From NCBI GenBank assembly GCA_029959195.1, contig CP114123.1, forward strand, positions 558,001-622,000: a stretch of 64,000 nucleotides of DNA, read 5' to 3'. Position numbers and translations under genes: made by a program. The notes below the pieces were generated by a model. That model ran no database searches. It saw only the letters and a program-made list of their open reading frames with translations, and was not told where the DNA came from. Positions 24,274-34,171 of this stretch are shown here, piece after piece. This stretch comes from Dictyophora rubrovolvata. Its lineage: Eukaryota > Basidiomycota > Agaricomycetes > Phallales > Phallaceae. The stretch's first letter is position 1, and every line of letters begins with the position of its first letter.

Positions 24274-25001
24274 TGTCGCAAAAATCGAAATTAGTTTATT
24301 TAGGATTATAAACCTAATAAGGCTGTCAGACGCCGAGGCAGTTTATAATGCATTATAATGAATTCAAGGCTACAACAAACCTGCAGCCGTGTTTATTAAC
24401 TGAGTCGAGAGTTTTTTATTTAAAATCTACATAAAAAATTAAATGCCTGTTCTTTGTTTTTTTTTGGGGGACTTTTTCATCGTTAAGATCACAAGTTAGA
24501 GAGTAGTCTTCAAAACAGTATATTGAATGTATATAGTCTATATACAGGAATGAAGTACTACTAATTATACTACAAGACTACTAAGGGTTACTACTACTAA
24601 CATTTATTACTATTACTATTACTATTACTATTATTACTATTACTACCATTACTACTATTACTACTATTACTATACTACTATAATTACTACAAGTAGGGGC
24701 GACACGGCCGACAAAACATAGCGAAGTCCCGAGTTTATATAGGGGACCCAATATTGCACACAGACCACCCTCTTTTGCTTGTGCAAAGAGGCATTAGCTG
24801 ATTAACTGATAAATAGGCCTTAACCGATCATAGCGAAGGTGAAGTTGCAGCCTATTCATTGGGGAAAAGACCTGATTATAAATGCAGACTGTATTAAACT
24901 AAGGTTAAATACATCGCGAAAGGAAAATTAACACAAAATCAGAGCTGCATCAGGAAAATAAAGCCGGTTTGGATTATAAACCCATTTCGATTTTTGCGAC
25001 A
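24274..25001. mobile_element. short TIR element (non-autonomous DNA transposon, class unknown)
   Basis: About 728 bp with near-perfect inverted ends (TGTCGCAAAAATCGAAAT at the left; the same read in reverse at the right), then similar stretches (AGGATTATAAACC / GGATTATAAACCC). The paralogous locus at about 48855-48885 shows the site without it. Depending on where the repeat is cut, the target duplication is a dinucleotide AT, or none. It has no coding capacity. The inside holds an (ACT/ATT)n microsatellite. Confidence 0.7.
24602..24690. repeat. ACT/ATT trinucleotide microsatellite
   Basis: Imperfect tandem runs of TACTAT, TACTA and ATTACT lie inside the TIR element. Confidence 0.85.
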
Positions 25002-25672
25002 TCAGAATCAACAGTGATCATAGTCTTGTTTCAGTATCTTTAGATGAAGTTTTAACAAATGCAAGCGACTTTCAGGTATTTCAAGATTGTGGTAGGTATC
25101 CAACTTCCTGTATTATTATCAGCTCTGAAACACGGATATGCAAGCTTCGTCATTTTTCTTACTGTCACTAATGCAGTCATATCAGCGTCTGTAAATATCT
25201 ATATCCATTCTTAACACTGGTTTGCACATGAAAATCACCACTGCTTTCCCTTATCTAGGTTCCAACTGCAAATGTAATACCCTTTCCCATTCTGTGTCAA
25301 ACTGCAGTTGCTTGACTTAATTAGTCCCCAGTCTTTTTCATATTCAAACAAGGTTTTATTTCTTATCAAAACACGTGAGGCTTATATTTTTTCCAATCCA
25401 TGTCCACTTATCTTGACTTGTATTCCAGCCTGTCAACCATCCTGGTCGCTAATTTTATATTGGATCTTCGGCAGCTTAATTCAGCTAAAATTGAAGCTAG
25501 CAATGCATCTTTACCATCGCTTCATTTTTCAAGTGTTCTTCAACATGTGCACCAATCAATTGTTGTAGAACTTGCCACTCCTGGAGATATTAATGCACTG
25601 GACCTGGAGGGTAGTGCTAGTCATAACACTCCTGGATCCAATATGGATGATATTCAGCCTACTCAAGCCTAG

Positions 25673-25935
25673 AATAGTTTTGTACGTAATTGTCCAATAA
25701 TCTTTTCGAAGTACTTGAACAATCTTCTGTTTTTTTAGGAAAGAAAGAAGTTTATATATATGTGTAGAAGACACAGAAAGTAGCACATACGCGTAATATC
25801 AAGACTTGCCAGTGTATTTATCTGATATTTTTTATCACTCTACATATTTTACCACCCCCAAAACTATTGCAAGACCTTACCACGCATATACGCATACTAC
25901 CAAAATCTGCATTTACAATTGGTTTCCTTTATGCG
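25673..25935. other. 3' flank of DUF6533 copy I
   Basis: AT-rich sequence after the last exon. No gene seen; it ends where LTR-D begins. Confidence 0.4.
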
Positions 25936-26163
25936 TGTCATGATCCGATTCATGACATCACTAGCGATACGGATTTCTTATTATATTCCCTTATTTTATC
26001 ATACTTAAATGTTATCTTATCACAATCGCTTCGTAGACGCTGTCGCGCACCAAAATCTTCCTAATAAGGAAACGTTCCGAATTTTGGTTCAAAGCGGAGT
26101 TTCAAACTACCAAAAACTTAACCGATACACCACAGCCTCTTGAAATCAAAACCCTTACAAAAA

Positions 26164-26796
26164 ATGGCCGCATTTTCATTTCACTATACATCATCAATTT
26201 CTTTGCCCATTCCAGCATCTCCCACCAAGTCATTACCCCCCTCCGACAATGAATCTATATCACCTTTTCGTTTTTCGCCTTCCAGTCCAAGGACATACAA
26301 TTTGGATCTGCATACGACTCTTTATATCTATAGTTCCCAATATGCGAGTCTCGACATCGATGAAGAAACGTACCTCCCGAAGTTCCCTCCACCTCTTATT
26401 ATTCGTCAATGCAGAAGTTCGGATTTGGTTCACCCCGGTCTCATGTTTGGAGAAAAGGTTTATATCGAGGAACGATTAGACTGGTTTACAATTATTAACG
26501 TTTATTCTACACCCGAATCAGCCGTTAAAGACTCATATCGGATTTGGTTAGTGACACAAGAAGGGTTCGAATTTACATTCCTGGTTCTAGATGTGCCAAG
26601 TCATTGGGTTGTCATGAAAAACATAAAAACACAAAAACATAGCCCATATAGACCAGCCAATCTTGTTCCTGTAGATCCTCAAATGTCTCGTTTTTCACCC
26701 CATTCGCCAGAACCAATATCTCTCCCCTCATCTCCATCCAAACGATCCTTCCGAAAGATCCGACACGTTTGCTCAAACCTTCTTGGACGAAATTAG
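26164..26796 (+). CDS. element ORF1, unknown 210-aa protein (copy 2)
   Basis: Starts at the ATG in CAAAAAATGGCCGC; 210 residues. Same protein as 15834-16466 except for two Arg-to-His differences, one in the VPSxWVV block and one near the C-terminus. Layout: Ser/Pro-rich N-terminus, a compact core of predicted beta/alpha pattern with LDIDEETYLP, and a basic tail. ORF2 follows 105 bp downstream on the same strand. No catalytic motif, signal peptide or membrane helix is visible. Function unknown. Confidence 0.6.
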   Translation: MAAFSFHYTSSISLPIPASPTKSLPPSDNESISPFRFSPSSPRTYNLDLHTTLYIYSSQYASLDIDEETYLPKFPPPLIIRQCRSSDLVHPGLMFGEKVYIEERLDWFTIINVYSTPESAVKDSYRIWLVTQEGFEFTFLVLDVPSHWVVMKNIKTQKHSPYRPANLVPVDPQMSRFSPHSPEPISLPSSPSKRSFRKIRHVCSNLLGRN

Positions 26797-26901
26797 GACA
26801 AAAGGCTTGATTAGGATAAGCGATTAGATTTGTATTTCATCTCCTTCTTTCTTTCTGGACATTTCATTAGCGCTTAAAAATTTTGGTTAACTCATATCAT
26901 C

Positions 26902-27468
26902 ATGTCGGACAATAACGATACTCCTACTTCCCCTATTCCCCTTTTTCAACTCCCTTTCTTCCCTTTTGAATATCGTTCTTCTCTCAGATTCGGACCCAAC
27001 CCTAATTTCCTCTCACGACTTCGCGTTTACAATACTCTTGTTTCTGAAATTGATGTCGACCCCTCCACAATGCTTCCGATTACTCCACAGCCACTAATGG
27101 AGATTACTATTCCTTATGACGATCTGGAGATAGGATATCCACGAGCTTTAACCCTGTACGAACGAACCAACGTCAATGTCATGGACGAATCGTATGAGTT
27201 TGTCGAGTTCCTTTCAACAAATCGTCAAGAAGAATCAATCTGGAGACTGGTCTTTCGTCATCAATTTCGAAGTTATACTCAATTCTTATTCATAGACGCA
27301 CCCCTATCTGCCATCCCATCCCCTCCCGACTACTCTGTTGGAAATCAAACCCTCCCTTCCTATTCCGATCTCCAATCCAATCTCGTTCAAGATCTGGTAT
27401 TGTTAAGCGTTGCCATAGCCATTATTATTGTGCCACAGCCACGAAGAAGAAGATCTCGTCAACAATAA
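26902..27468 (+). CDS. element ORF2, unknown 188-aa protein (copy 2)
   Basis: ATG at 26902; identical in protein sequence to 15162-15728. The core motif IDVDPSTMLPITPQPL parallels ORF1 LDIDEETYLPKFPPPL, and FLFIDAP parallels FLVLDVP, which is why I regard the two frames as paralogues. A C-terminal hydrophobic segment of about 18 residues followed by PQPRRRRSRQQ suggests membrane tail-anchoring. The open frame and exact conservation between copies argue that it was coding until recently. Confidence 0.6.
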   Translation: MSDNNDTPTSPIPLFQLPFFPFEYRSSLRFGPNPNFLSRLRVYNTLVSEIDVDPSTMLPITPQPLMEITIPYDDLEIGYPRALTLYERTNVNVMDESYEFVEFLSTNRQEESIWRLVFRHQFRSYTQFLFIDAPLSAIPSPPDYSVGNQTLPSYSDLQSNLVQDLVLLSVAIAIIIVPQPRRRRSRQQ

Positions 27469-27788
27469 CCAGATCAGTAAGAAGTTTGGGATGGTAAGAT
27501 TATAGTTTTGGGTAAGAGGTAGCGCGAGAAGTGCCAGATGGTGATTTTGGTAAAGCTATGCTGGGAATCCGGTTTCATCGTCTTCTTTTGATCTCTTTTT
27601 GTTTCTCTTTTTGTTTCAACATATTTCTCCTATTCCCCCTAACCACATATGCGATTCCCCTTTTTCTGTAATTGTATCCTCCATCGTTTTCTCCGTTTTC
27701 TTTTGTTTCTTTGTTCTCTTTTTGTTTCCTTTTGTTATCATGGCGAATGATGAGTGATCATTCTGCTTTCCTTTATGTTTCCAAATGG

Positions 27789-27796
27789 TATATATA
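27789..27796 (+). promoter_or_regulatory. TATA box of the two-ORF element
   Basis: TATATATA stands about 320 bp after ORF2. It is followed by a conserved CTG(C)GTGTAAAT...GTAACAGCAGCAATCT block that also follows TATAAATA in the diverged copy 3 (43670-43677). Conservation across a diverged copy and the distance of about 500 bp to the element end fit a U3/R border. Confidence 0.5.
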
Positions 27797-28778
27797 CTGC
27801 GTGTAAATAATTGTAACAGCAGCAATCTACCGGAACAGTTGTCTCAAGTTTAGTTCAGTTTAAGTCAAGTTCAAGTCAAGTTTCGTCTCTAGTCTATTTC
27901 TACACTCACGTCTATTTCTTTGGATTACTCTGAGTGAGGCCTCGGAGTATAAACTCAACGATTCGTATTGTCGTTGAAGCCTTACTAACTTTAAACAGAT
28001 TATCATTGCTGTATTATCGACGGCGTATTGACTCACCATTTTATTGCAACTCACATTTATCGTCCCCCTCACACACACACGATCTTAGGATCATCATTTT
28101 TTTGTTGTTGTTAGTTTTATATCGATGCACACACACTCACTAAATATCATATTATTCCCCCACCCTCCTCCTTACGAAATTAGCACCAGGACCCACTCCA
28201 CGGAGACTTGACGGCCTCAAACAAAATATCTTCGTAGTTTTTCCGATTGTATAGATAGCTACGACATTTAGCTATTATCTTCGGATCATTACAACACCAC
28301 GACCGGAAGTCTTATCAGACTTCATCACTGTTTTCACGAAGTCCTAGACACCGTTGTCTTCCTAGGACTTACAGTAAGCTGTGGATAGACCTTTGGTATA
28401 TATTCTAGTTCTAAACCGCACATGAGATCATCTATGATGGTCATAGGTCCTTGTATGTGCTTTCCCTTTGTTCTTGTTGCCTCATGTTTGCCACATGGCA
28501 AACCGACCCTCCATACACTCATGATACTCATGAAATGTTATGACATATATACGTTCTCAAGTTCATTATCTATTTCGAACTGAGATTCAAACCTCTAGTG
28601 TACTTGTATATAAAGCCTCCTATACTTCGTAGCTAGACTTCTCTTCAGACTTAATATCGAACCTAGTTCGATATCTCAATATAGTCTTCATTTCCCAATA
28701 GTGCTTCCGTCATTTCCAAATGCTTTCAATCTAAACCATCCGTAGCGACAACGCCATTCTGGCGTTGGATCTGCTACT

Positions 28779-29185
28779 TGTCAGGGCTACTCACTCAGAC
28801 TAGAGGGAGGGGATCCTAAGTAAAATGTATTTGGTAGAAATACTAACTCACCTAGAGGGAGAGGATCCTAAGAGAACAAACTTAGGGATCCCTCCTCTAG
28901 GGCTACTAACTATATACTATGAAAAAACGGTGAAGGCCATACGCAGCCTTCAGTTCATGGACTGGGTGCGGATACGCGCCAGTCCCGGACTTTTAGCCAG
29001 GGCCTAGGCCATGGCTCTGATGGGAACGGGCGCTCAGCACCCGTTGGAGGGAAAGAAGGGAATACAGAAGGAAGGGGGAATGCAGGAAATGGGATAAAAT
29101 ATGAGAAATAAGGAAATGAATAAGATAAACCAGAACCAAAGATAAACGAAGGAAAATAAGGGGATGACGCTAGCGTACCCTGACA
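28779..29185 (-). repeat. LTR-C, copy in minus orientation
   Basis: A 407-bp unit, TGTCAGGGCTACTC...GTACCCTGACA. It shares the CTAGAGGGAGGGGATCCTAAG blocks with 44349-44754 (same orientation) and 29396-29802 (opposite orientation). A Gypsy LTR related to LTR-A. Confidence 0.8.
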
Positions 29186-29395
29186 GTTTTGGTGGTCAAG
29201 AAATAAGTAAGATTCTTGTGATCGGTGAAGACATCAACAGGAAATGTAGATCCTTCTAGATAATGACACTATCTTTGGAAAGCTTCGAAAATAGCAAGTA
29301 ACTCCTTGTCGTGAACATCATAGTTTAGTTCAGGGGGAGTAAAAGTATGGGAATGAAAGGCAATAGGATGAAGTTCATTATTCAAATCATACTGA
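29186..29395 (-). mobile_element. Gypsy RNase H fragment
   Basis: On the minus strand about 70 codons resemble Gypsy RNase H (HPIAFHSHTF, LNYDVHDKELLAI). This broken scrap of pol is trapped between two inverted LTR-C copies. Confidence 0.7.
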
Positions 29396-29802
29396 TGTCA
29401 GGGTATGCCAGCGTTGTCCCCTTATTTTCCTTCATTTATCTTCGGTTCTGGTTTATCTTATTCATTTCCTTATTTCTCGTATTTTATCCCATTTCCTACA
29501 TTCCCCCTTCCTTCTGTATTCCCTTCTTTCCCTCCAACAGGCGCTGAGCGCCTGTTCCCATCAGAGCCATGGCCTAGGCCCCGGCTAAAAGTCTGGGACT
29601 GGTGAGTATCCGTACCCAGTCCATGAACCGAAGGCCGCGTATGGCCTTCACCGTTTTTTCATAGTATATAGTTAGTAGCCCTAGAGGAGGGATCCCTAAG
29701 TTTGTTCTCTTAGGATCCCCTCCCTCTAGGTGAGTTAGTATTTCTACCAAATATATTTTACTTAGGATCCCCTCCCTCTAGTCTGAGTGAGTAGCCCTAA
29801 CA
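29396..29802 (+). repeat. LTR-C, copy in plus orientation
   Basis: A 407-bp unit, TGTCAGGGTATGCC...GTAGCCCTAACA, the inverse of 28779-29185. With that copy it forms a long hairpin-capable inverted repeat around a 210-bp spacer. Confidence 0.8.
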
Positions 29803-29945
29803 AAGACGAAGTAATCAGAGGAGCTGCCGTTCGAGACTTAATATACTGTTAAGTACTGATTCTCGGGTATTGGCGACAAATGTATAAACATTAATAATTG
29901 TATTTAATGATAATACAAATGTCACCGTAATATCATAGAGCACGG
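29803..29945. other. short unassigned spacer
   Basis: AT-rich sequence between LTR-C and the third two-ORF element. Nothing recognised. Confidence 0.4.
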
Positions 29946-31751
29946 TGTCACGCACCAAAATCTATATTTGGCAAAAATTAGGGTAAATGTTCCGAAGATT
30001 CCCTAATCCTACAATATGTCCCTCGGAGCTTGAATTCACTCTTTGCAACTACCCAAAACCCACATCCAAAACATTTTTTTTATCCCAAAAACATTGATAC
30101 AAAAGATATGTCCTCACTCCAGATTCGCTCTTCTCGTTCCCTGCCATCTCTTCACACTCCTTCTATCGATGACTCTGATTGTTTTCGTTTTGTCCCTCCT
30201 ACTCCTGATATCAATCTCTGTGATTTGAACACTCAGTACTACATCTACTTCACATCCTATGCGCACCTCAACCTTGATCCCTCCACCTTATTACCATTAT
30301 ACTCAAACCCCATTATTATCAGTCGACATAAAGCTTCGGATCTGATCTCGTATTCAGATGCGGGTGATAAGAAGGTTTCTTTTGGAACATGATTATGGTT
30401 AGAAGGATATGAAGAATGGTTCATTGTGGTGAATATGTACACAATTCACATAGGTCTACTGGACACGGTTACTAGGATATGGGCTACTGCTGAACACGGA
30501 CATGCATTCTGGCACATTGTATTCGATGTCCCTTGTTCATGGATCCGTTGTCGATATCAGCACATGCCAGAACCTGAATTTTTCCTTCCTTTCTACAATT
30601 CTGGTACTCCACAATTTCCCATGACTCCAAAACCTCCTATCTTCACCTTTGATCCTCCCACCAAACCTTCATCATCTTTTTTTTGTCCTATGACTCCTGT
30701 TTCTACTGTCCCCAAGCTACATCAACTTCAGAAATTCTGTTCGGCTATATTTAAGACATCTGGGATAACGCTATAGGAAGTAATTCATTTGAATAATCAG
30801 GACTAATTAAAACGAAAAACAAGGACTTCTTTATTTTTTTATTCCCCTCTTTTGTTGTCTCATTTCTTTTCTTTCGGAGTCTAAATTAATTCCATCCTTT
30901 CTTATCCTTCTCTTCCATCATGAGCCTTGTGCAACCTCTTGGCTATGAATCACTTGCCCCCACTTCCTTCCTTCCTTACCCCTTTTATCCTTTCACAGGG
31001 ATAACTTTGGACGAATGATATGCCAACTTCGAATCAACAATACGGATTTATCGCATCTCTGGTACAAACATCGAGGTAGACAGAAGTACGTTATGGCTGC
31101 ATTCTCTAGTCCCCATTCAAGAATACCAGGTACCCTACGAGAAACTGAAATTCCCAGAGAATCCAAAAGTGAATGAAATAATCCATATCAACATACTCGC
31201 TCGTTCATATGAATTGGTTTGGGTTTGCCAGTTTCATCGTAGCAAACAACCTGTTTGGCGGTTCATATTCCATTGACCACTTCTTTATCATGATGAATTT
31301 CTTTTCATGGATGCTCCCACTAATGTGATCGACAATCATCCTGTCCCTGACTACTGTCTGCTAGAGGTTGATACTTCCCAACCGCTTCCCGAGTACCTTG
31401 AGCGAAGACCTTTAGTTCCGTACGATTGGAGCTCTTTAACAAGAGTTCAATAACGAAATATGCGGATACATATGGCAGTGGCAAATGCACATTGATTCCG
31501 AGGTTAAAGGAAGGAGATGAAGATCAAAAATCTGAGGCTGTGAAGCACTTATCGATGGTGATGTCTATTTTGGGAAAATTAGTAAGGATGAATAAAATAA
31601 CCTCCTATTCTCATCGTTTCCTTTCTTGTTTGCTCCTTTTTCTTTCTTTTTGTACTTGTATTGATTCTAAATCCATTCTTTTGTGTCGCTCCTTTCTTTC
31701 TTTTTTTTTTGTCATCGCCTTGAAATTCTTTTGTTCGCTCTTTATAATAGT

Positions 31752-32130
31752 CACTGTGGAAAAAACCGCCACTGAACGCCACTGACATTCAGTGGTGCAT
31801 TAGTGGTCAGGGCCACTCATGTTCAGTGGTTTGTCAGTGGTCTCACCACTGACTATCAGTGGTATTTCCGCCGTTTCCATGGTAAAAACCACTGACATTC
31901 AGTGGCTGTCAGTGGCGAGACACCACTAAAAGTTAGTGGTGACTGTTAGTGGGTTTTACTACTGATATTCAGTGGTAGATTCAGTGGTTAAACCATTGAA
32001 TTTGAGTGGTTCTCTGAGTGGGTAAAACCATTAAAAAACAGTGAGGTTGAGTGGTGCCTACTACTGAAATTAAGTGGTAGTTCACTGGACCTGGCTACTA
32101 ATAGATTCGACCTAATCCACTGATCATTTC
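31752..32130. repeat. left TIR and subterminal repeats of the CACTA element
   Basis: The inverted end is followed by more than a dozen copies of (C)CACTGAA, TTCAGTGG, GTCAGTGG or close variants in both orientations. In CACTA elements such motifs bind the accessory or transposase protein; here that is inferred from family knowledge. Confidence 0.85.
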
Positions 32131-33314
32131 TTTCTGTTTTTTCATATATTTAAATCATGTTCAATTCAAGTAATTATAAAATACAATTAGTTAAAATACA
32201 ATCTATAAAAGAAAAAACGCCTGAATGCCGAGTGATTATACTAATTGTGGCTAAGCCCTACACCAAACGCTTCAGAGTCACTGAAAAGAAAAATGAAAAA
32301 AAAAGCTCACCAACTGTAGACCAGGTAGGTTAGACTACTAAGCTAAACCTGGATGTATTATTTATCATCAAATTATAAAGTCATGGACGCGTGCCGTGAC
32401 CACTCACCAGAGTGGTAGCGTTTTGTCCACCTATCACATATACGTGCCGGCCTGATCCGTCCACGATGATGGTTCCTCAAAAGAATCACCAGAAAATATG
32501 TAAGTCTTACCACGATGTCTCAACGAAAAGCCACTTACCCGCGCACCGCCGCTTCCCAAAGAATGCAAAAAAAAACCCTAATCGAGTTCGAAAGGACTGT
32601 CGAATAGATGGTGGAATTGATTACTCACCTTGCGAATGATGGAGCCCATCCGATGGTAATCGTGACACCCATTCAATAGAATCTGGGGGTATATGCAGGG
32701 TAAGGAAAGTATCCATGAGCATATGCACTTTGGTAACAAGTTTTCACGTACCTGGCAAAAGCGGCTTCAGTGCTGACATTTGTCTGCAACGACATATAGC
32801 ACTGCGATATCCGAGAAAAAAAAAGTGCAAATGCAACGTGGAGGGGGTGATTTTATCAGTGTATGCGCGTCGATGATGCAAATTAAACTCACCTTGCAGA
32901 AGCAGGATTAGATTATTGACATTTACCTAGCCAAACCGAGTGTCACAAATTCTGAATCTCAGACCACTGTCAAGAATCGCGAAAAGTGGGGATACGACGT
33001 GGATGGGAAAATAAAAAGAGTAGGGATGGTGGTGGGATGAGAAGAAGAGTGAGTGTGTGCCGGTGCTAATTCAAAGTCCGCTAATCGAGATAGCACTAGT
33101 CACGCGTCACAATCACGTGCATCACCCAAACAGCGCGCCACATTGCACAAAACAGCACCTTGGCACCCATTTGAGCTTTACATCGAGCTTTTCTACCCCC
33201 TTGTGTTGCAATCTGGGGTCAGTTGGAATACTTGGAAGGGTTCAGCCATTTGGCTGGATTATGGAAGGCTTGATCGAGGGCACACTCTCAGCGCTTTTTT
33301 CTCTTTTTAAGGTG
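32131..33314. other. CACTA interior, unassigned
   Basis: AT-rich at first, then a more GC-balanced part from about 33000. A few splice-like signals but no recognisable coding sequence. The right part may belong to the captured esterase piece that follows. Confidence 0.4.
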
Positions 33315-33960
33315 TAGGTACTATTCTGCAACATCTTGTTGCCAATGGCGGACAGACTGATCCTCCGCTGTTCAGAGCTGCGATGACCAGCTCGACATTC
33401 CTCCCATCGCAGTACGCCTTCAATGATACACAAGCTGAGGTAGTTTTCTTTTCCTGTTTTTATTACTCCGCTCTTAACTCCTTCAAAGACTCTTTACGAT
33501 ACTGTTGTTTCCAGCACTGGGTTTCTCAACTTCTGGCTCTATCACACCGCATTCAGGCTGCCAAAGGGTTCACCGAATTTAACTCCTGATCACATTGTTC
33601 TACATTCGCGTCTCGTCCCTCCACACCTTCGTTTATTTTCGTACCTGTCGTAGATGGAGAATTTATAAGAGAAAGACCAACCGTTGCTATGAGAGAGGGA
33701 ACATGGTCAAGATGTCGGATATTATTTCACTTCGTAAGCATTCCTCACTCTGGACACAGGTAATGCAATATGACATGTGACAAATCTCTAGTACCAATCC
33801 AGGCAGTGTTCCGGTGTTCAATAATAACGAATTCAACAATGCATTTCCAGACTCTTTTGTGGACTTTGCCATGTTGCTCAATCCCAATATCAAGCATCGT
33901 CCGTTGTGACGGAACCGGTACAATCAAGATCCTAACTTCAACTACAAAGCTGAAGCCACC
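33315..33960 (+). pseudogene. captured carboxylesterase type B fragment
   Basis: The plus strand reads VGTILQHLVANGGQTDPP and then LFRAAMTSSTFLPSQY, the strand after the catalytic elbow of fungal type-B carboxylesterases. After an intron-like gap it gives FVPVVDGEFIRERPT, and later FNNAFPDSFVDFAMLLNPNI, close to the C-terminal block of the same family. The pieces lie in different frames, the GESAG-bearing N-terminal half is absent and the end is missing, so this is a non-functional remnant. Inside a CACTA element it is most easily explained as host-gene capture. Confidence 0.7.
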
Positions 33961-34171
33961 ACCTTCACATTCTACACCAACCCCAGCACACGCACACACA
34001 TTTGGTGCACCTTCCTCTCCACCTCCTTCGCCTCATCATGATCAAAGTCAAAGCCACCTTTTATTCGCATCTCACGCCATTCTTTCTTAGTGTTGGATGC
34101 GTTTTGTAAGTAAATACGGGATATTGCAATACAATATGAAGTTTTATACACTATCATGATACATTTGACAA

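Larger units (their letters stand above)
23227..25672 (+). pseudogene. DUF6533-family membrane protein, copy I (probably decayed)
   Basis: Counterpart of the gene at 47803-49582. It begins MNSTSNNI. The next recognisable exon reads YDLLLRFPQEVEHIW, the DUF6533 signature (helix, then FP-x-E-x-E-x-IW), followed by SFSLPALLYIFVRYG. Further helices lie at about 23790-23960 (LITQAYTMCQGSKF). The last exon (about 25400-25672) encodes YLDLYSSLSTILVANF and LRQLNSA, the conserved C-terminal block. Family members are multi-helix proteins of basidiomycetes with unknown role. The gene is split by a 728-bp transposon at 24274-25001, and several expected exons cannot be read through cleanly, so I treat it as a pseudogene; splicing out the insert is not excluded. 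Confidence 0.6.
26041..28300 (+). mobile_element. two-ORF long-LTR-like element, copy 2
   Basis: This plus-strand copy begins TGTCGCGCACCAAAATC and ends ATTACAACACCAC. It carries ORF1, ORF2, a TATA box at 27789-27796 (TATATATA) and a tail with GTAACAGCAGCAATCT, TAAGTCAAGTTCAAGTC and CCACGGAGACTTGA. It is nearly identical to copy 1 over its whole length, so one copied the other recently or they have been homogenised. The empty site in LTR-D at about 45137-45150 lacks it. It looks whole. Confidence 0.7.
25936..28778 (+). repeat. LTR-D, left copy, interrupted by the two-ORF element
   Basis: Sequence beginning TGTCATGATCCGATTCATGACATC (25936-26040) continues at 28301-28778 with GACCGGAAGTCTTATCAG and a TATA box (TATATAAAGCC near 28607). 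The same sequence is contiguous, in reverse, at 44755-45244, which shows that the element at 26041-28300 is an insertion. A Copia-like LTR with some leader is the likeliest identity. It ends abruptly at the LTR-C copy at 28779. Confidence 0.65.

Noticed and set aside
14322-28300. Copies 1 and 2 as the two LTRs of one retrotransposon
   Set aside because: They face opposite directions and the DNA between them includes host sequence and several unrelated elements.
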